A stretch of DNA of 64,000 nucleotides from Monarcha castaneiventris obscurior (Eukaryota > Chordata > Aves > Passeriformes > Monarchidae): positions 10,428,001 to 10,492,000 of the forward strand of contig JAMPIT010000379.1 of assembly GCA_026261815.1 (NCBI GenBank), written 5' to 3'. The notes beneath the pieces were generated by a model. It made no database searches. It was not told where the DNA came from and worked only from the letters and a program-made list of their open reading frames with translations. Positions 13,237-23,870 of the stretch are shown here, one piece after another. The position numbers were made by a program, and so were the translations under genes. Within the stretch, counting starts at the first letter, position 1. The number at the start of each line of letters is the position of its first letter.

Positions 13237-15536
13237 GGGAAAGATCATTAAAAAGAAACAGAAGTCGTACCTCAAATGTTACCAAAATGTCACATCACAT
13301 AGAAGCACTTTCAAAGAGGAAGATATGTTCTCTCCTGATGCACCAGTTTCATAATATTGTGACATTTATATTCTAATGATAACTAAACTTTGATCTTTGG
13401 GAAATTTTAGAGCAAAGAGCCTGATTTGCTGTGATTTTGCCACCTCCCTGAGGGAACTAGATGCAGCCTGCAAACCTCACAGGAGTTATACAAACAGAAA
13501 ATAAGAAAGTAAAATATTGGGAAAGATGGCTGTTTGGACTGTGTGTGCACAGAGAAGTCATGAGGATTAACCAGGTTGAACACTGAGGTTTGGTTAAGGA
13601 TAGCTACACAAAACCCATACAAACACTCCCCTGCACTTAGGAGGACAGGGAGCTAAAGACATAAACCTGAACCCATCTATCTTTTACTGACAGCGGGTCT
13701 TGAGAAGTTGGGAAGTAATGGGCTAAAGGGATTGCAGAGCTCCAGCTTTACTCCTAATCCATGTCACAGAATTAAAACTAACATGGAGAGGAAATCCTGT
13801 AAAAACCCTCCTTGGGAGGGCATAAATGACATCATTCTGCATACAGCTTGGTAGAGCACTGCTGGTGCTGCTCTCTGAGCAAGGTGGAGGCTACGGAGCC
13901 TCCTTACTTTCCCAGAGCGTGCTGCTGTGTGTCCTAATACAAATATCTACTTTAACATTTCGACTCTGGCTTGACTCAAGGTGCAGAAAAGCCTTGCACT
14001 TCTGGTGAAATACTGGCATTTGGATGCTGCTCAAGGCAAATTCTCATTGTACACTGGAGCCATTCTTCAGTCTCTCTCCCCTCACAGCCTGGAAGGAAAC
14101 ACTTTTCCTTCACAATGTTTTCCTTTCAAAAGCCCAGCAGCTACTGAGTTCTTAGGAATTGTTTTATTTGCTTTGGTGTGCTGGGCAACTGGCTGCCTTT
14201 AGTGTGAGTAAAAGAGGAAAGAGCAATGTTACCTGGGTTGGTATCTTGCTGGATCCTTGAAGGCACATCATGCAACCCAGTGATATATTAAAGTGAGCAG
14301 GCTCCTTGCAACAGGGAGATAGAAAAAAAGAAAATAGGTGGTGCACAATACCACGCTACCAAAGATGTTTTGCTACAGTAATCATCTGCTATCCTGGGCA
14401 ATGTTGTGCTTCTTCGACCTAATGAAGCCTTAGGTTCATTAGTCTCCCAAAGACAAATACCTTCTGCCCCAAAGTAATTTTCATCAATTGCCCTTCAAAG
14501 TACTATATGGGACAGAATCAATTAACACTTGAGAATTAGGATTTGAGCTACATGTAAAAAATTCAACTACTTGCTCCTGGATGGAATTTTTGCCGTGAGA
14601 AGGAATCTTCTTAGTGTCAGAGTGCTCAAGATAATAATCTGTGGTGTGGCTCTTCAGAGCCAAATTATTATGCAATATATATCATAAATACTCTGTGTAT
14701 TCAAGTAATTCAATGATACTGCCCATAGTAATCTTTCTGCTGGAACTGATGCCTAGCAAAATATCTCCAATGAGAGAAATATGGGGTTTACTGGTAAAAT
14801 CCTTGCATAAGCTTTTCATACAATAATTCTGAAATTCAAATAATATAATATTACATTGAATAAAGACATGCAATTCTCGTCTCTGAAAAGGAAAAGTGTC
14901 TTTTGTGATTGACATGGAGCCTTTAAGTGTTAGCATACAGAGTTCTCATATGCAGGGAAATGTCTGTGAAAGGAAATACAAACTTTACAAACTGTTCTTG
15001 GTTTGCTTAGCTAATAACACTCAATTAATGCTTTATATTTAATTACAGTAGATTGCAATTCATTATTTCAAACAGATTTAAAACCTAATAAGCATCCGAC
15101 TGCAGAGCAAATACTCTTTGTGCGCATAACCACTTCCAGCTTCTCAACCTTTTGTAGTGTAAGTACAGGAAAAAGAATTAAAAATATGTACATAAAGGGA
15201 GATACACTAGAACATTTTGTCTATTCATTGGAGCTGGATAGTCAACATGACAAGAAAAATTAAACTGGGATTTAGAGACACTTTTTTTACCTTGTAGAAT
15301 GAAGAGCTTTCAGGATTTTACTTTAATTACCTTCTTGTTCAGTTTTTCCTTTGTTGTCTAAAATATCAATGAAACTTTTGTCTTCTATTTTCTATTGTTA
15401 TGAACCTCTTGAGCAAAATTGCTGCCTTCAAGAGCAGAACAGAAACTGGAGACAAAGGCACAGAAATGTTTAGGCAACAGATTCCATTTAGAAAAAAGAG
15501 AGAGAGAAAGAGAAAAAAAGTACATCTGACTGAAGC

Positions 15537-15565
15537 AAAATTTCTAAATGAAATTTAGAAATTTT
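15537..15565. repeat. Perfect 13-bp inverted repeat, 3-nt loop
   Basis: Left arm 15537-15549 and right arm 15553-15565 are exact reverse complements (AAAATTTCTAAAT and ATTTAGAAATTTT) separated by GAA. The AT-rich stem could extrude as a small hairpin. It is too short and AT-rich to call a microRNA precursor. Confidence 0.8.
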
Positions 15566-15904
15566 TCATTTACTGGTACTGCAGAAACTTTCTGACCTCC
15601 TCCAGGACAGTTTCCCAAAACTGCTGTGAAGGCAGTAAGGTAGAAGATGGATGGAGAGACTGCAGTGCTCTGCCTTTCTCCCCCTGCTGAGCTCTGCCAT
15701 GAGGCAATGCCAACTCAGCTCTGTCCCCTCCCAGTCCCCTTACCCACTTCTTACTCCTACCCTGTCTGTAATTAGACTTCTAAGGTATCTTGGGAAGCAA
15801 AAGAGATGGAAGAAACACAGAAAAAATCTGCTGGCTAACCCTGGGAATTAGGTATACTCAGGTCACTGCAGCTCACACCATGTGGCAGCTGAAATGAAGC
15901 AGCA

Positions 15905-16060
15905 TCATAGACGCATCAAATCATACAATCATTCAGGTTGGAAAAGACCTCTAAAATCCATTAACCCAGAACTGCCAAGTCTGCCACTAAACCATGTCCC
16001 TGAGTGCCATAACTACACATCCTCTAAATACCTCCAGGGATGGTGACTCATCAAAGGAAA
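15905..16060 (-). mobile_element. CR1 LINE 3'-end fragment
   Basis: A reverse-strand CR1 tail. The plus strand shows ATCATTCAGGTTGGAAAAGA, AACCATGTCCCTGAGTGCC and TACCTCCAGGGATGGTGACT, which are the complements of common CR1 3' phrases. It is only about 150 bases long and non-coding. It lies between the two opposing family A LTRs. Confidence 0.85.
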
Positions 16061-18059
16061 CCCTTTTTCTAAAGCAAAGAAGTCTGAATTAACCAAAGCT
16101 TGTTAGAATGAGGATAAGATTAGAAGCAGTACACCATTTCTAGAATTACAGTGTTGGCAGAAAAATATTTGTTTAAAAGAATTCTTTTTTTAAGGAAGTA
16201 GACTACATTATTATCATAACTGTAACGAACTTAAAAGATTTCAATCATACTTTTGTCTGGGAACCCAACTGTGAAATAACAAAATCCCCACAACTTTGCT
16301 TTTGGTATGTAAAAGAGAACACATCTAAATTAATCCTCACATCTTTTCACAGCTAGATTGATGAATAATTATGTTCTAGAGAATAAAAGCAGGACTCCCA
16401 AAGACTGGAAAGCAGAGAAGCTGAACTACTGCTCCTTCAAGCACCTTTTAATCTACACTAGTGATTGTGAAAAAAGTGGGATGGAGTCCATTGAGGACTT
16501 AAGATACCAAAGCTGAGGGCAGATTAGTTCTTCTTTTCCAAAAGGTTGTTTGAGAGAGGCAGACAGCTTTATTCCCAAACAAAACATATCCAATTGGCTA
16601 TGGACCCTCCATCCATGCCAGCTGAAGCCAGCATGGGTTCCAACTTAAACAAGGAGAGGTCAGCTTTGAGCACGGGCACCAAACCTACCAGAGCAGAAAT
16701 CTCTCAGAGCAGAAGTGCCATGGCAGAGCTGTAAACCTGCTTGAAAAGCTTCACACAGAAGCCAGCACCCAGCTGTGAAATGTTTTTGTTCTTCAGAAAG
16801 AGCATTGCTCTGCCAGCCCAATGTGCTCACAGACAGCCTCTGATCAGCTGGGGCTAACAAGATACTTGTTTAGAGAGAGCTTAAGTTAGTCAAGCCCTAG
16901 TACAGATACATGAAAACATGCAAGGTGAGGTCTTTTTAACCTCTCAATTATATTTTTACATTGGACTTCTGCTAAGGGGGAGAGGGGAGTAAGATCTGCA
17001 AAGTTTCTTCAGCATGTATAAACCCCATGGATTTAAGACTACTTCATGATATTTAGTATGAATGCATACGGTTCTTCCTAGGTGTTTGTTTTCCTTTTTC
17101 CAAGTTTTTAATGGTTTTGGCCTCAGGGTTCCTTACTCTTGAACAACTCTAGTGTAGAAAATAATAGGTATTAGTCCAGTTGTTTTGAGCCTCAGAAGAG
17201 GACTGCGCTCACTTGCAGCAATCCTTGCCATCTCTCTGAACAATGAACTGCACTTAATGGCACAGCATCCAGCTTCAGGATGTGTCCATATTTCACAAGT
17301 ATGTGATTCTAGGGACGGACTTCCATCTGGGACACCATCAGTTTGGGTTCAAAGCCTAGGTGTGTGACAGAGATTATTTCGTGGATGTAAAGCCATTTAT
17401 TGTCTCTGTGATTTTTATCTGAAATGGGGAGAACAGTGTTTCATTTGTAAGAGGCTGAGGTAATATTAATTTTCTGAGGTTTCAGAGGATGAGAGAACTG
17501 CATCAGTGCTTAGAAGATTTAGCAGAATCCCATCTGCATCCATATAATAAGAGATTTTCATTGGGTAGACATTGCATTGAGGTTTTAAATGGAGGTGGAC
17601 TACAGTGTGTCTCTGCAAGATCAGAAGAAAAAGTCTCATTCACAAAACTCTCAGTTCAGGAGAAAATCCTTCATCTTGCTTTCTTGTCTGCCTGCAGGTG
17701 GCTTAAAGGCATTACAGAGTGTTTTTCCTAAGGAAAAAAAATGCCTCTGCAGAAGACAAGGTTTTATAGGGTTGTTTTTTATCAATTGAATTTTGAGTTG
17801 AAATTGAATAGCAGCTACCTTAGACCAATATATGGCTTGTAAAGTAAAAACCCAGCAGACAAAATACCTACCTTCTTCTCTGTTTATCTTTTATTTATTC
17901 TTTTTTATGGTCCAGTCAAGACAGGAAACAATAAATGCACTTGTACATTATAAATTTACTTGTAAACGACTTTCCCAGGTAAGGTTGGTGTAAGCCAAAT
18001 GTCCCCCTCCTCTCACTAAGGCTCCAAATCTTTATACATGACAATCTCCTCTCTCTTTC
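16061..18059. other. Non-coding tract, no gene recognised
   Basis: About 2 kb with no recognised gene or repeat. Short open frames are unremarkable. Confidence 0.6.
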
Positions 18060-18512
18060 TGAGATTTCTCCAAGACCCACTGATACCTGAAGAGGCCTCC
18101 TAGACACAGAGACTAGACAGGAGTAAGGGAATAAAGGTATGCGTTTATTCAAAGGCCTTCAAAGTGCCCCTGGGGAGTCCAGAGGCTACTGCCAAAATGG
18201 ACCCCAAGATGGATGGCAGGTCACGAGTTATTTATAAGTTTGGTTCATTTGCATATCAGGATTAATTCTCCAATTAAAGGTTCAGTTTAATGATGTAATT
18301 CCCTTCAGCTTACCCCCCCTTAGAGGCTCTTTGGTTTATACTTTTTGGGCCTAGGACAGTCTAAGTGTCCTTGGAGAGCAGGCCTGGAGAGGCTTTGTTA
18401 TGTCTATCTTGCACGAGAGAGCAGAAATTACAAGCTACAAGAAACTTCAGGGTTACACACTAAGCAGTACAGAATTTGAAAAATATAAAAGTGAAAACCT
18501 AAGGCATCGCCA
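18060..18512 (-). mobile_element. Solo LTR, family A, minus orientation
   Basis: Reverse-complement relative of 11761-12215 over about 453 bases, with scattered substitutions and small indels, so both insertions are old. On the minus strand it reads from TGGCGATGCCTTAGG through ACTTATAAATAAC (TATA-like) to an intact AATAAA signal (plus-strand TTTATT at 18144-18149), and ends in CA at 18060. No internal retroviral sequence adjoins it. The edges are inferred by pairwise comparison. Confidence 0.7.
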
Positions 18513-21500
18513 CTGCCTGCAGCTCTCTGCTCTGCTGACAGCCTCGGGGAGCAGCACGTACGGGTGAGCATGGATGTCTCTCCCCAGCTGTGTCACTGGT
18601 GCCCCCATCCTTGCATGGCACTGACTGCTGTGGCTCTCTTCCCCACCATGTGGGAGGGTGGGCAAGCATTTTAGGAACGAATGTGCAATACCAGACAAGA
18701 AAGAGGGGGAATGGCTAAAGCCAGGTCTGCCTCAGAGGTCTGTATTTCTTCTCAGCAGCTGGGTTGCATGGGAAGATGTAGATCTCCAGGCTGCTCTCTG
18801 CAAAAAACTGTGATGAATTTAGACCCTCAGTGCTTGGTGCTTGCCAGAAATTCTTGTGAGAATACACCAGACATGAAGAAAGGCAGAGAAACAGCCACAG
18901 CTGGACCTTGGCCAGCCCAGCTGGCATGGTGGTGTGTGTGAAGCCCTTGGAGCCTGTCCAGGGACAGGCTGGTGGGGGAAACCACTGACAGCACGACCTG
19001 CTTTCCTTCTCCCACACATGGCAATAGCCAGGTCATGGTCAAAGGGGGAGCCAGAGCTGGAACAGAAACTGGGCTGCACTCATGAGAGCTACTGCCCTGC
19101 TGAACAGCTGGAGATCACTGGAGTTTATCTCTATGGGAAACGTGGCAGTTTCCATTTCGCCTTCATGTTGCTACACTGTTTGCAAGGAACAGCAACCCCT
19201 TCTGAAGATAAACCAGTGAGCAACTTAGCTATACTCTAATTCAAAAGGTTTTGACCTCTTTTGTGTATTACACCACACCTTCCCTGTAAATATGTGTTGT
19301 CATAATGGTAGCTCTTGTACTTCTTTTTGTCAATAATCTGCTGAGAAGTCCCTCGGTCTGATGTGTACACAGGTAAATTGTGCTGATTAGCCCTTCAGGA
19401 GGGACTAATGAAAACCACATTAGCATTATTTAACAAAAAGGTAAACAAGAAAATCTTTTGGAAGTTGGCAAATATTTGGCATCAGTCATGTTTCTGTGAC
19501 CAAACCTTTTTTAGAGTGGCTGCTGATGCCACTGTCTATGAAGAGGCATGCATGCAGGTTAGGAGTAAAAAACTGATGTTGCTAAAATGTGTAACATAAA
19601 TATTAGTTTTACAACTGATGAACTTGCTATAATTACACTTTCAGGATTATCCAAAAGGAATTATATCATTTTCAGGGCAATGAATACAGACCAGACAATT
19701 TAGCAAATCCACCTACTTTCTAATGTAAATGCTTCAATCAGGTATTTTCATCACTAACACTGTAACTGTAATGCTTGACTAAAAAGAAAAGTGGTGGGGA
19801 TAAGGGATTGAATGAACCCAGCTTTCTGGAATACATTTGTACACCCAATGACCATAACAGCTTGTGCAAGCTTAAGAGACATTTTGTAATCTGCTGGCTT
19901 TCACTAATTTCATGATAAAAGCAAGATACACAAGTGTTCCTTTGAAAATGTGAGCAGTTGTCTGTCTTTCTGGATAACTGCAGGCTAATCCTGCAAGGAT
20001 TTTTAGAGTAATTCCAGGATGGAAGTTTCTAGGGAAAGAACTCATTGTATTCAGAGATGGCTCTTGCTAAGCTTGTAGGAGTACATCCTGCAGGCAGCTT
20101 CCCAGCAAGAAGGAGTAATTCTAGTTAGAAATGTGTGGAGGCATTGGGCTAGAATGAAGGTCAACCAACTTTGAAAAAGATCTGCAATTTATAAGAAAAG
20201 CTTCTACAATATGTAAATGTCCAGACATTTAATTAAAATCTGTTGAATATCAGTAATAGTACTGGCTGGTGTTTCTTGACTGTACTATAGCCTTCACATC
20301 CAGTATTAACTTCCTTTTCCATAAGCAGGGATAGATTTTTAAAATTAACTACAGCATTTGTTGGACTTCATACCAGTAACTTCATTGCTTAAGCTGCTCT
20401 TTTCCAAGGTCAGAAGGAAATTGCCTTCTCTCCACCTATAGTATTGCACTGCTGGCATGGATATCAGTCATGGATAGGTTTTGCCATTTTCCTCACATGA
20501 ATCCCAGTCATTACCAAATGCAGCAGTCCTGACTGGGTAGCAGAGGGGTGGGATACAAAACCTGTTTGATCCAGCATAGCAAATACTCTGTTGAAGTTGG
20601 GAATCTTCCAAATTCCCGTCATCTGTGTCTCAATAATATTCCTGCATATTCTCAGGTGAAGGAAAACATACCACATCTTCCCATGTCTAGCTAATTAGAA
20701 TTGATTTCAATCGTGATGGAGCTGAAATTGCCAATGTAGACAGTAACTTCAACTGCAATTTAAATGCTGGAGTCAGAAAAGAGAATCCAAACATCATCTT
20801 TTTATCTACTATCTTGGGATGCTGTAGGAGGGCAAGAGAAACCATACAGCTGGAGTATGTGGTTTTTCTCTGCACTTAAAAATCCTTCTATTGAAGAGGT
20901 AGGAAAAAAGTGGAATTTCAAAATCTGTGTATTTGATGAGAGAAAATTTGTTTGTGCCTAATCTGGAAAGAAATGAAAAACAATCCATTGCTATGGTAAA
21001 GTGTTCTTCTGTACGTCTGCCAAGGTCACTGAATGCATAAATCCAGGGAGAGTACAGACTTTGAAAGAAAACAGCTCAGCTGTTTCCCCACAGCAGCTCT
21101 CTTAGGACTCAGAAGGGTAAGACAGTTTTCTTGACATTACAAAACTGTTAGATACAACTGAAAATATTTTTCCTACATTTGGCAGTTTCAGAGCTCAACA
21201 ACATATAATGGATCTAGTAATACCCAAGAGATTGTTATGGACAGCAAGTCAGAATGTCCATGTTTTTTCCCCCAAGATGCTAGGTCTCCTTGCTTCAGAG
21301 ATCCCACTGTGAGGTTTCTGTGTTGCAGTCTTTCAACAACTGGGCTGGTTGTCAGGCTCTTTGAATTCAGGTCACTCTGTTCTCTGTTTTTTTCCATTTC
21401 TGCTTTGCAAGGCAATGCTATTGAGCAATTCAGTGTGCATGCATGGGTTAAGCCCCTCAAAAGTCCCTTCCTCCAGCCAACACCCTTCTCCTAAAGCAAC

Positions 21501-21889
21501 CCATATGATTTTGGAAGTTTTACTGGAATTGAAGAACATCAGGGTGTCAAAACATAAAATCTCAGTGAAAAAATGTTCTGTTTCAATGCACCCAGTTTGT
21601 CTCCTGTGTGTAACAGCCTAAGTGCCTCTTGGTACACCTGGCTACCTGCTACAGACTCCTGAATCCTGGGTAAACATTTGGAGATGAGAGCTGTGGTGTC
21701 ACAGCACAGGCTCCTAGCACTGTGGTGGGAAGCCTGAGTGTTTCAGCTCCCTATCCTGAGACACGCAGAAGTCCTGGTCATGCTCCATTGGTGGGGCTCT
21801 CAGGCTTTCCAAGTTGTTTGTTCTTGGACAAACTGGAGAATATCCCGTGGAAGGTTAACAGGAGAGTCCCAGTAGGGTGAATCCTGTAA
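18513..21889. other. Non-coding tract, no gene recognised
   Basis: About 3.4 kb without a recognised gene or repeat. The overlapping short frames around 18680-19240 are on both strands and lack any motif. The last 65 bases may belong to the degraded CR1 that follows. Confidence 0.55.
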
Positions 21890-21955
21890 AGAAAGGTTGG
21901 GCTTCTTTAGTCTGGTGAAGAGGAGGTTGGGGGGATTCCAACAGGAGCCTACAGA
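21890..21955 (+). mobile_element. Degraded CR1 scrap
   Basis: The words GGTTGGGCTTCTTTAGTCTG and GTGAAGAGGAGGTTGGGGGG resemble the CR1 phrase seen at 2535-2570 and 59550-59590. The scrap is diverged and may extend left to about 21825. It abuts the minus-strand CR1 that starts at 21960. Confidence 0.55.
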
Positions 21956-21959
21956 TTTT

Positions 21960-22897
21960 CAGAATCACAGAATCATGTAATGGTTTGGGTTGCAAGGGAC
22001 CTTAAAGATCATCCAGTTCTAATCACCCTGCCATGGGCAGGGACAGCTTCCACTAGTCCAGGTTGCTCAAAGCCCCATCCAATCTGGCCTTGAACACTTC
22101 CAGGGATGGGGCATCCACAGCTACTCTGGGCAACCTATTCCAGTGCCTCACCACCCTCACAGTAAAGAATTTCTTCTTAACATCTGATCTAAACCTCTAA
22201 ACTCTCAGTTTGAAGCCATTCCCCTTGTCCTGTCACTACATGGTCTTGTAAATAGTCCCTCTCCATCTTTCTTGTAGGCTGCATTCAGGAAGGACACAAT
22301 TAGGTCACCCCCAAGCCTTTTCTTTTCCAGGCTGAGCAATTCCAATTGTCTTAGCCCTTCCTTATCAGAGAGGGGCTCCATCCCTCTAATTATCTTGGTG
22401 ACGTTCCTCTGGACTTGCTCCAACAGGTCCATGTCCTTCCTGTGCTGGGACCCCAGAGCTGGATGCGGCACTGCAGATGGGGTCTCACAAGAACAGAGCA
22501 GAGGGGCAGAATCACTTCCTTGGTCCTGCTGGCCAGGCTGCTTTGGATGCAGCCCAGGACATGTTTGGCTTTCTGGGCTGTGAGTGCCCATGGCTGGGTC
22601 ATGTCCAGCCTCTCATCCACCAGCACCCCCAAGTCCTTCTCAGCAGGGCTGCTCTGATCTGTTCATCCCCAGCCTGTGCGGAGACAAAGGGGTGCCCTGA
22701 TCAAGGTACTGCACCTTGCACTTGGTCTTGTTAAACCTTACAAGGGTCCACTTCTTGAACCTGTCCAGGTCCCTCTGGATGGCATCCCATCTTTCAGGTG
22801 TGTCAACTGCACCACTCAGCTCAGTGTCATCTGCAAACTTGCTGAGGGTGCACTTCATGCCTTCATCTATGTCAATAAAGAAGATAATAAATAGCAC
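21960..22897 (-). mobile_element. 5'-truncated CR1 LINE with ORF2 C-terminus
   Basis: The longest CR1 in the window, about 940 bases. Its 3' end is at the left (plus strand AGAATCACAGAATCATG, then ATCATCCAGTT), and its 5' end is truncated within the reverse-transcriptase domain near 22897. It includes the complete 3' UTR and the terminal part of ORF2. Insertion orientation is opposite to the CR1 scrap beside it. Confidence 0.9.
22205..22897 (-). pseudogene. CR1 ORF2 fragment: reverse transcriptase C-terminal part
   Basis: This is the broken end of the CR1 ORF2 polyprotein, which in intact elements carries an endonuclease and a non-LTR reverse transcriptase. The reading starts at 22897 in one frame and shows SKFADDTELSGAV, where FADD is the catalytic metal-binding box of the polymerase. 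It continues through DRFKKW and FNKTKCKV, the post-catalytic region. The frame then shifts: 22632 downwards reads GVLVDERLDMTQ and PLCSVLVRPHL. It shifts again: 22591 downwards reads KDMDLLEQVQR, LSLEKKRL and ACSDRTRG-like residues before a stop at 22205. At least two frameshifts and the 5' truncation make it non-functional. Confidence 0.85.
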
Positions 22898-23856
22898 AGG
22901 TTATTTAACATAACCAATGTTGCAAAGATGATGCAAATCCTTTGTTGTGGCAGACCATATGACAAAGGGCAATAGCCACAAGCTCTGTGTTTGGTGGTTC
23001 AGGACAGGCATTAGACAAGACACCTTTACTGAGGTGACAGTGCAGCACCAAGCATGACATCCAGTGAGGTTGTAGAATCGCCATCCTTTGCGCTTTTTGA
23101 TATTTAGAAGTATTAGACAAAACCATGAATTCATGCAGTATTGGTGATAAACATAGTTTTAGCAGGAGTTTGAACTAGAAATCTCCAAATGGTGCCTTCT
23201 GACCTACACTTCCATGAATCCATGGTGATTTAAAAGCTTCTAGGAGTCCTGCTCTTCAGATAAGCAAGATCACAGACAGGAACAGCTTATTTATCTTTCA
23301 GAAACAGATAAACAATCCCCACTTCTCCTCCCAGAACAGCTGTACTTTTTCCCTCTCCTTCCTCAGGTTGAATACTTGCTGAATTTCCTGTCTGTGAGAA
23401 CTTCAGAGAGGTCTCAGCTTTGTCCTGCATTGAGATAGCAAGTATTTCACATCTGCAGGTTACTGTGGGACCACATTGAGAGTGTTGTCACCCTGAGCAA
23501 TCACTGTCATAGCCAGGCAGGCAGATGCAGAAAGAGAGCTGAGATCACCAGCACAAATCTGCCCCAATATTCATTGAACTGTTTCAGTAGCTGGGCCAGC
23601 ATTTCCAGGCATCTTCCCTTCCAAATACCCCAGCTCTCCAGGTGGGGCTGTTCTTAGCTTCAGTGTATCACGCTCCACCCAAGAGGGAAGTTGGAGTCCT
23701 GATCTCCATCTCTCCTGGTGCTGTAGAAGCACACAGGATTATCCCCCAGAATCAGGCCTGCCATTAAGAGTATTTGCAATAATCTGTGCAAAGTTGCCAG
23801 AAAACCTTGCTGCTGCCTGCACTTTACTTCAAACAAATTGAAAGGCTTGTCTGTGA

Positions 23857-23870
23857 TTTTTTTTTTTTTT
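23857..23870. repeat. (T)14 homopolymer
   Basis: Fourteen consecutive T residues, with no recognised retrocopy beside them. Confidence 0.8.

Larger units (their letters stand above)
12216..15904. other. Non-coding tract with poly(A) run
   Basis: No gene recognised. The stretch around 12655-12790 is rich in TAAT and TGATGAAT motifs, as often seen in vertebrate conserved non-coding elements, but conservation cannot be judged from one sequence. A long A run sits at 13212-13236 and a perfect hairpin at 15537-15565, both listed separately. Confidence 0.55.

Noticed and set aside
14700..14720. TTCAAGTAATTCA, similar to the miR-26 seed region
   Set aside because: Only the first 13 bases agree and there is no complementary arm nearby to form a precursor hairpin.
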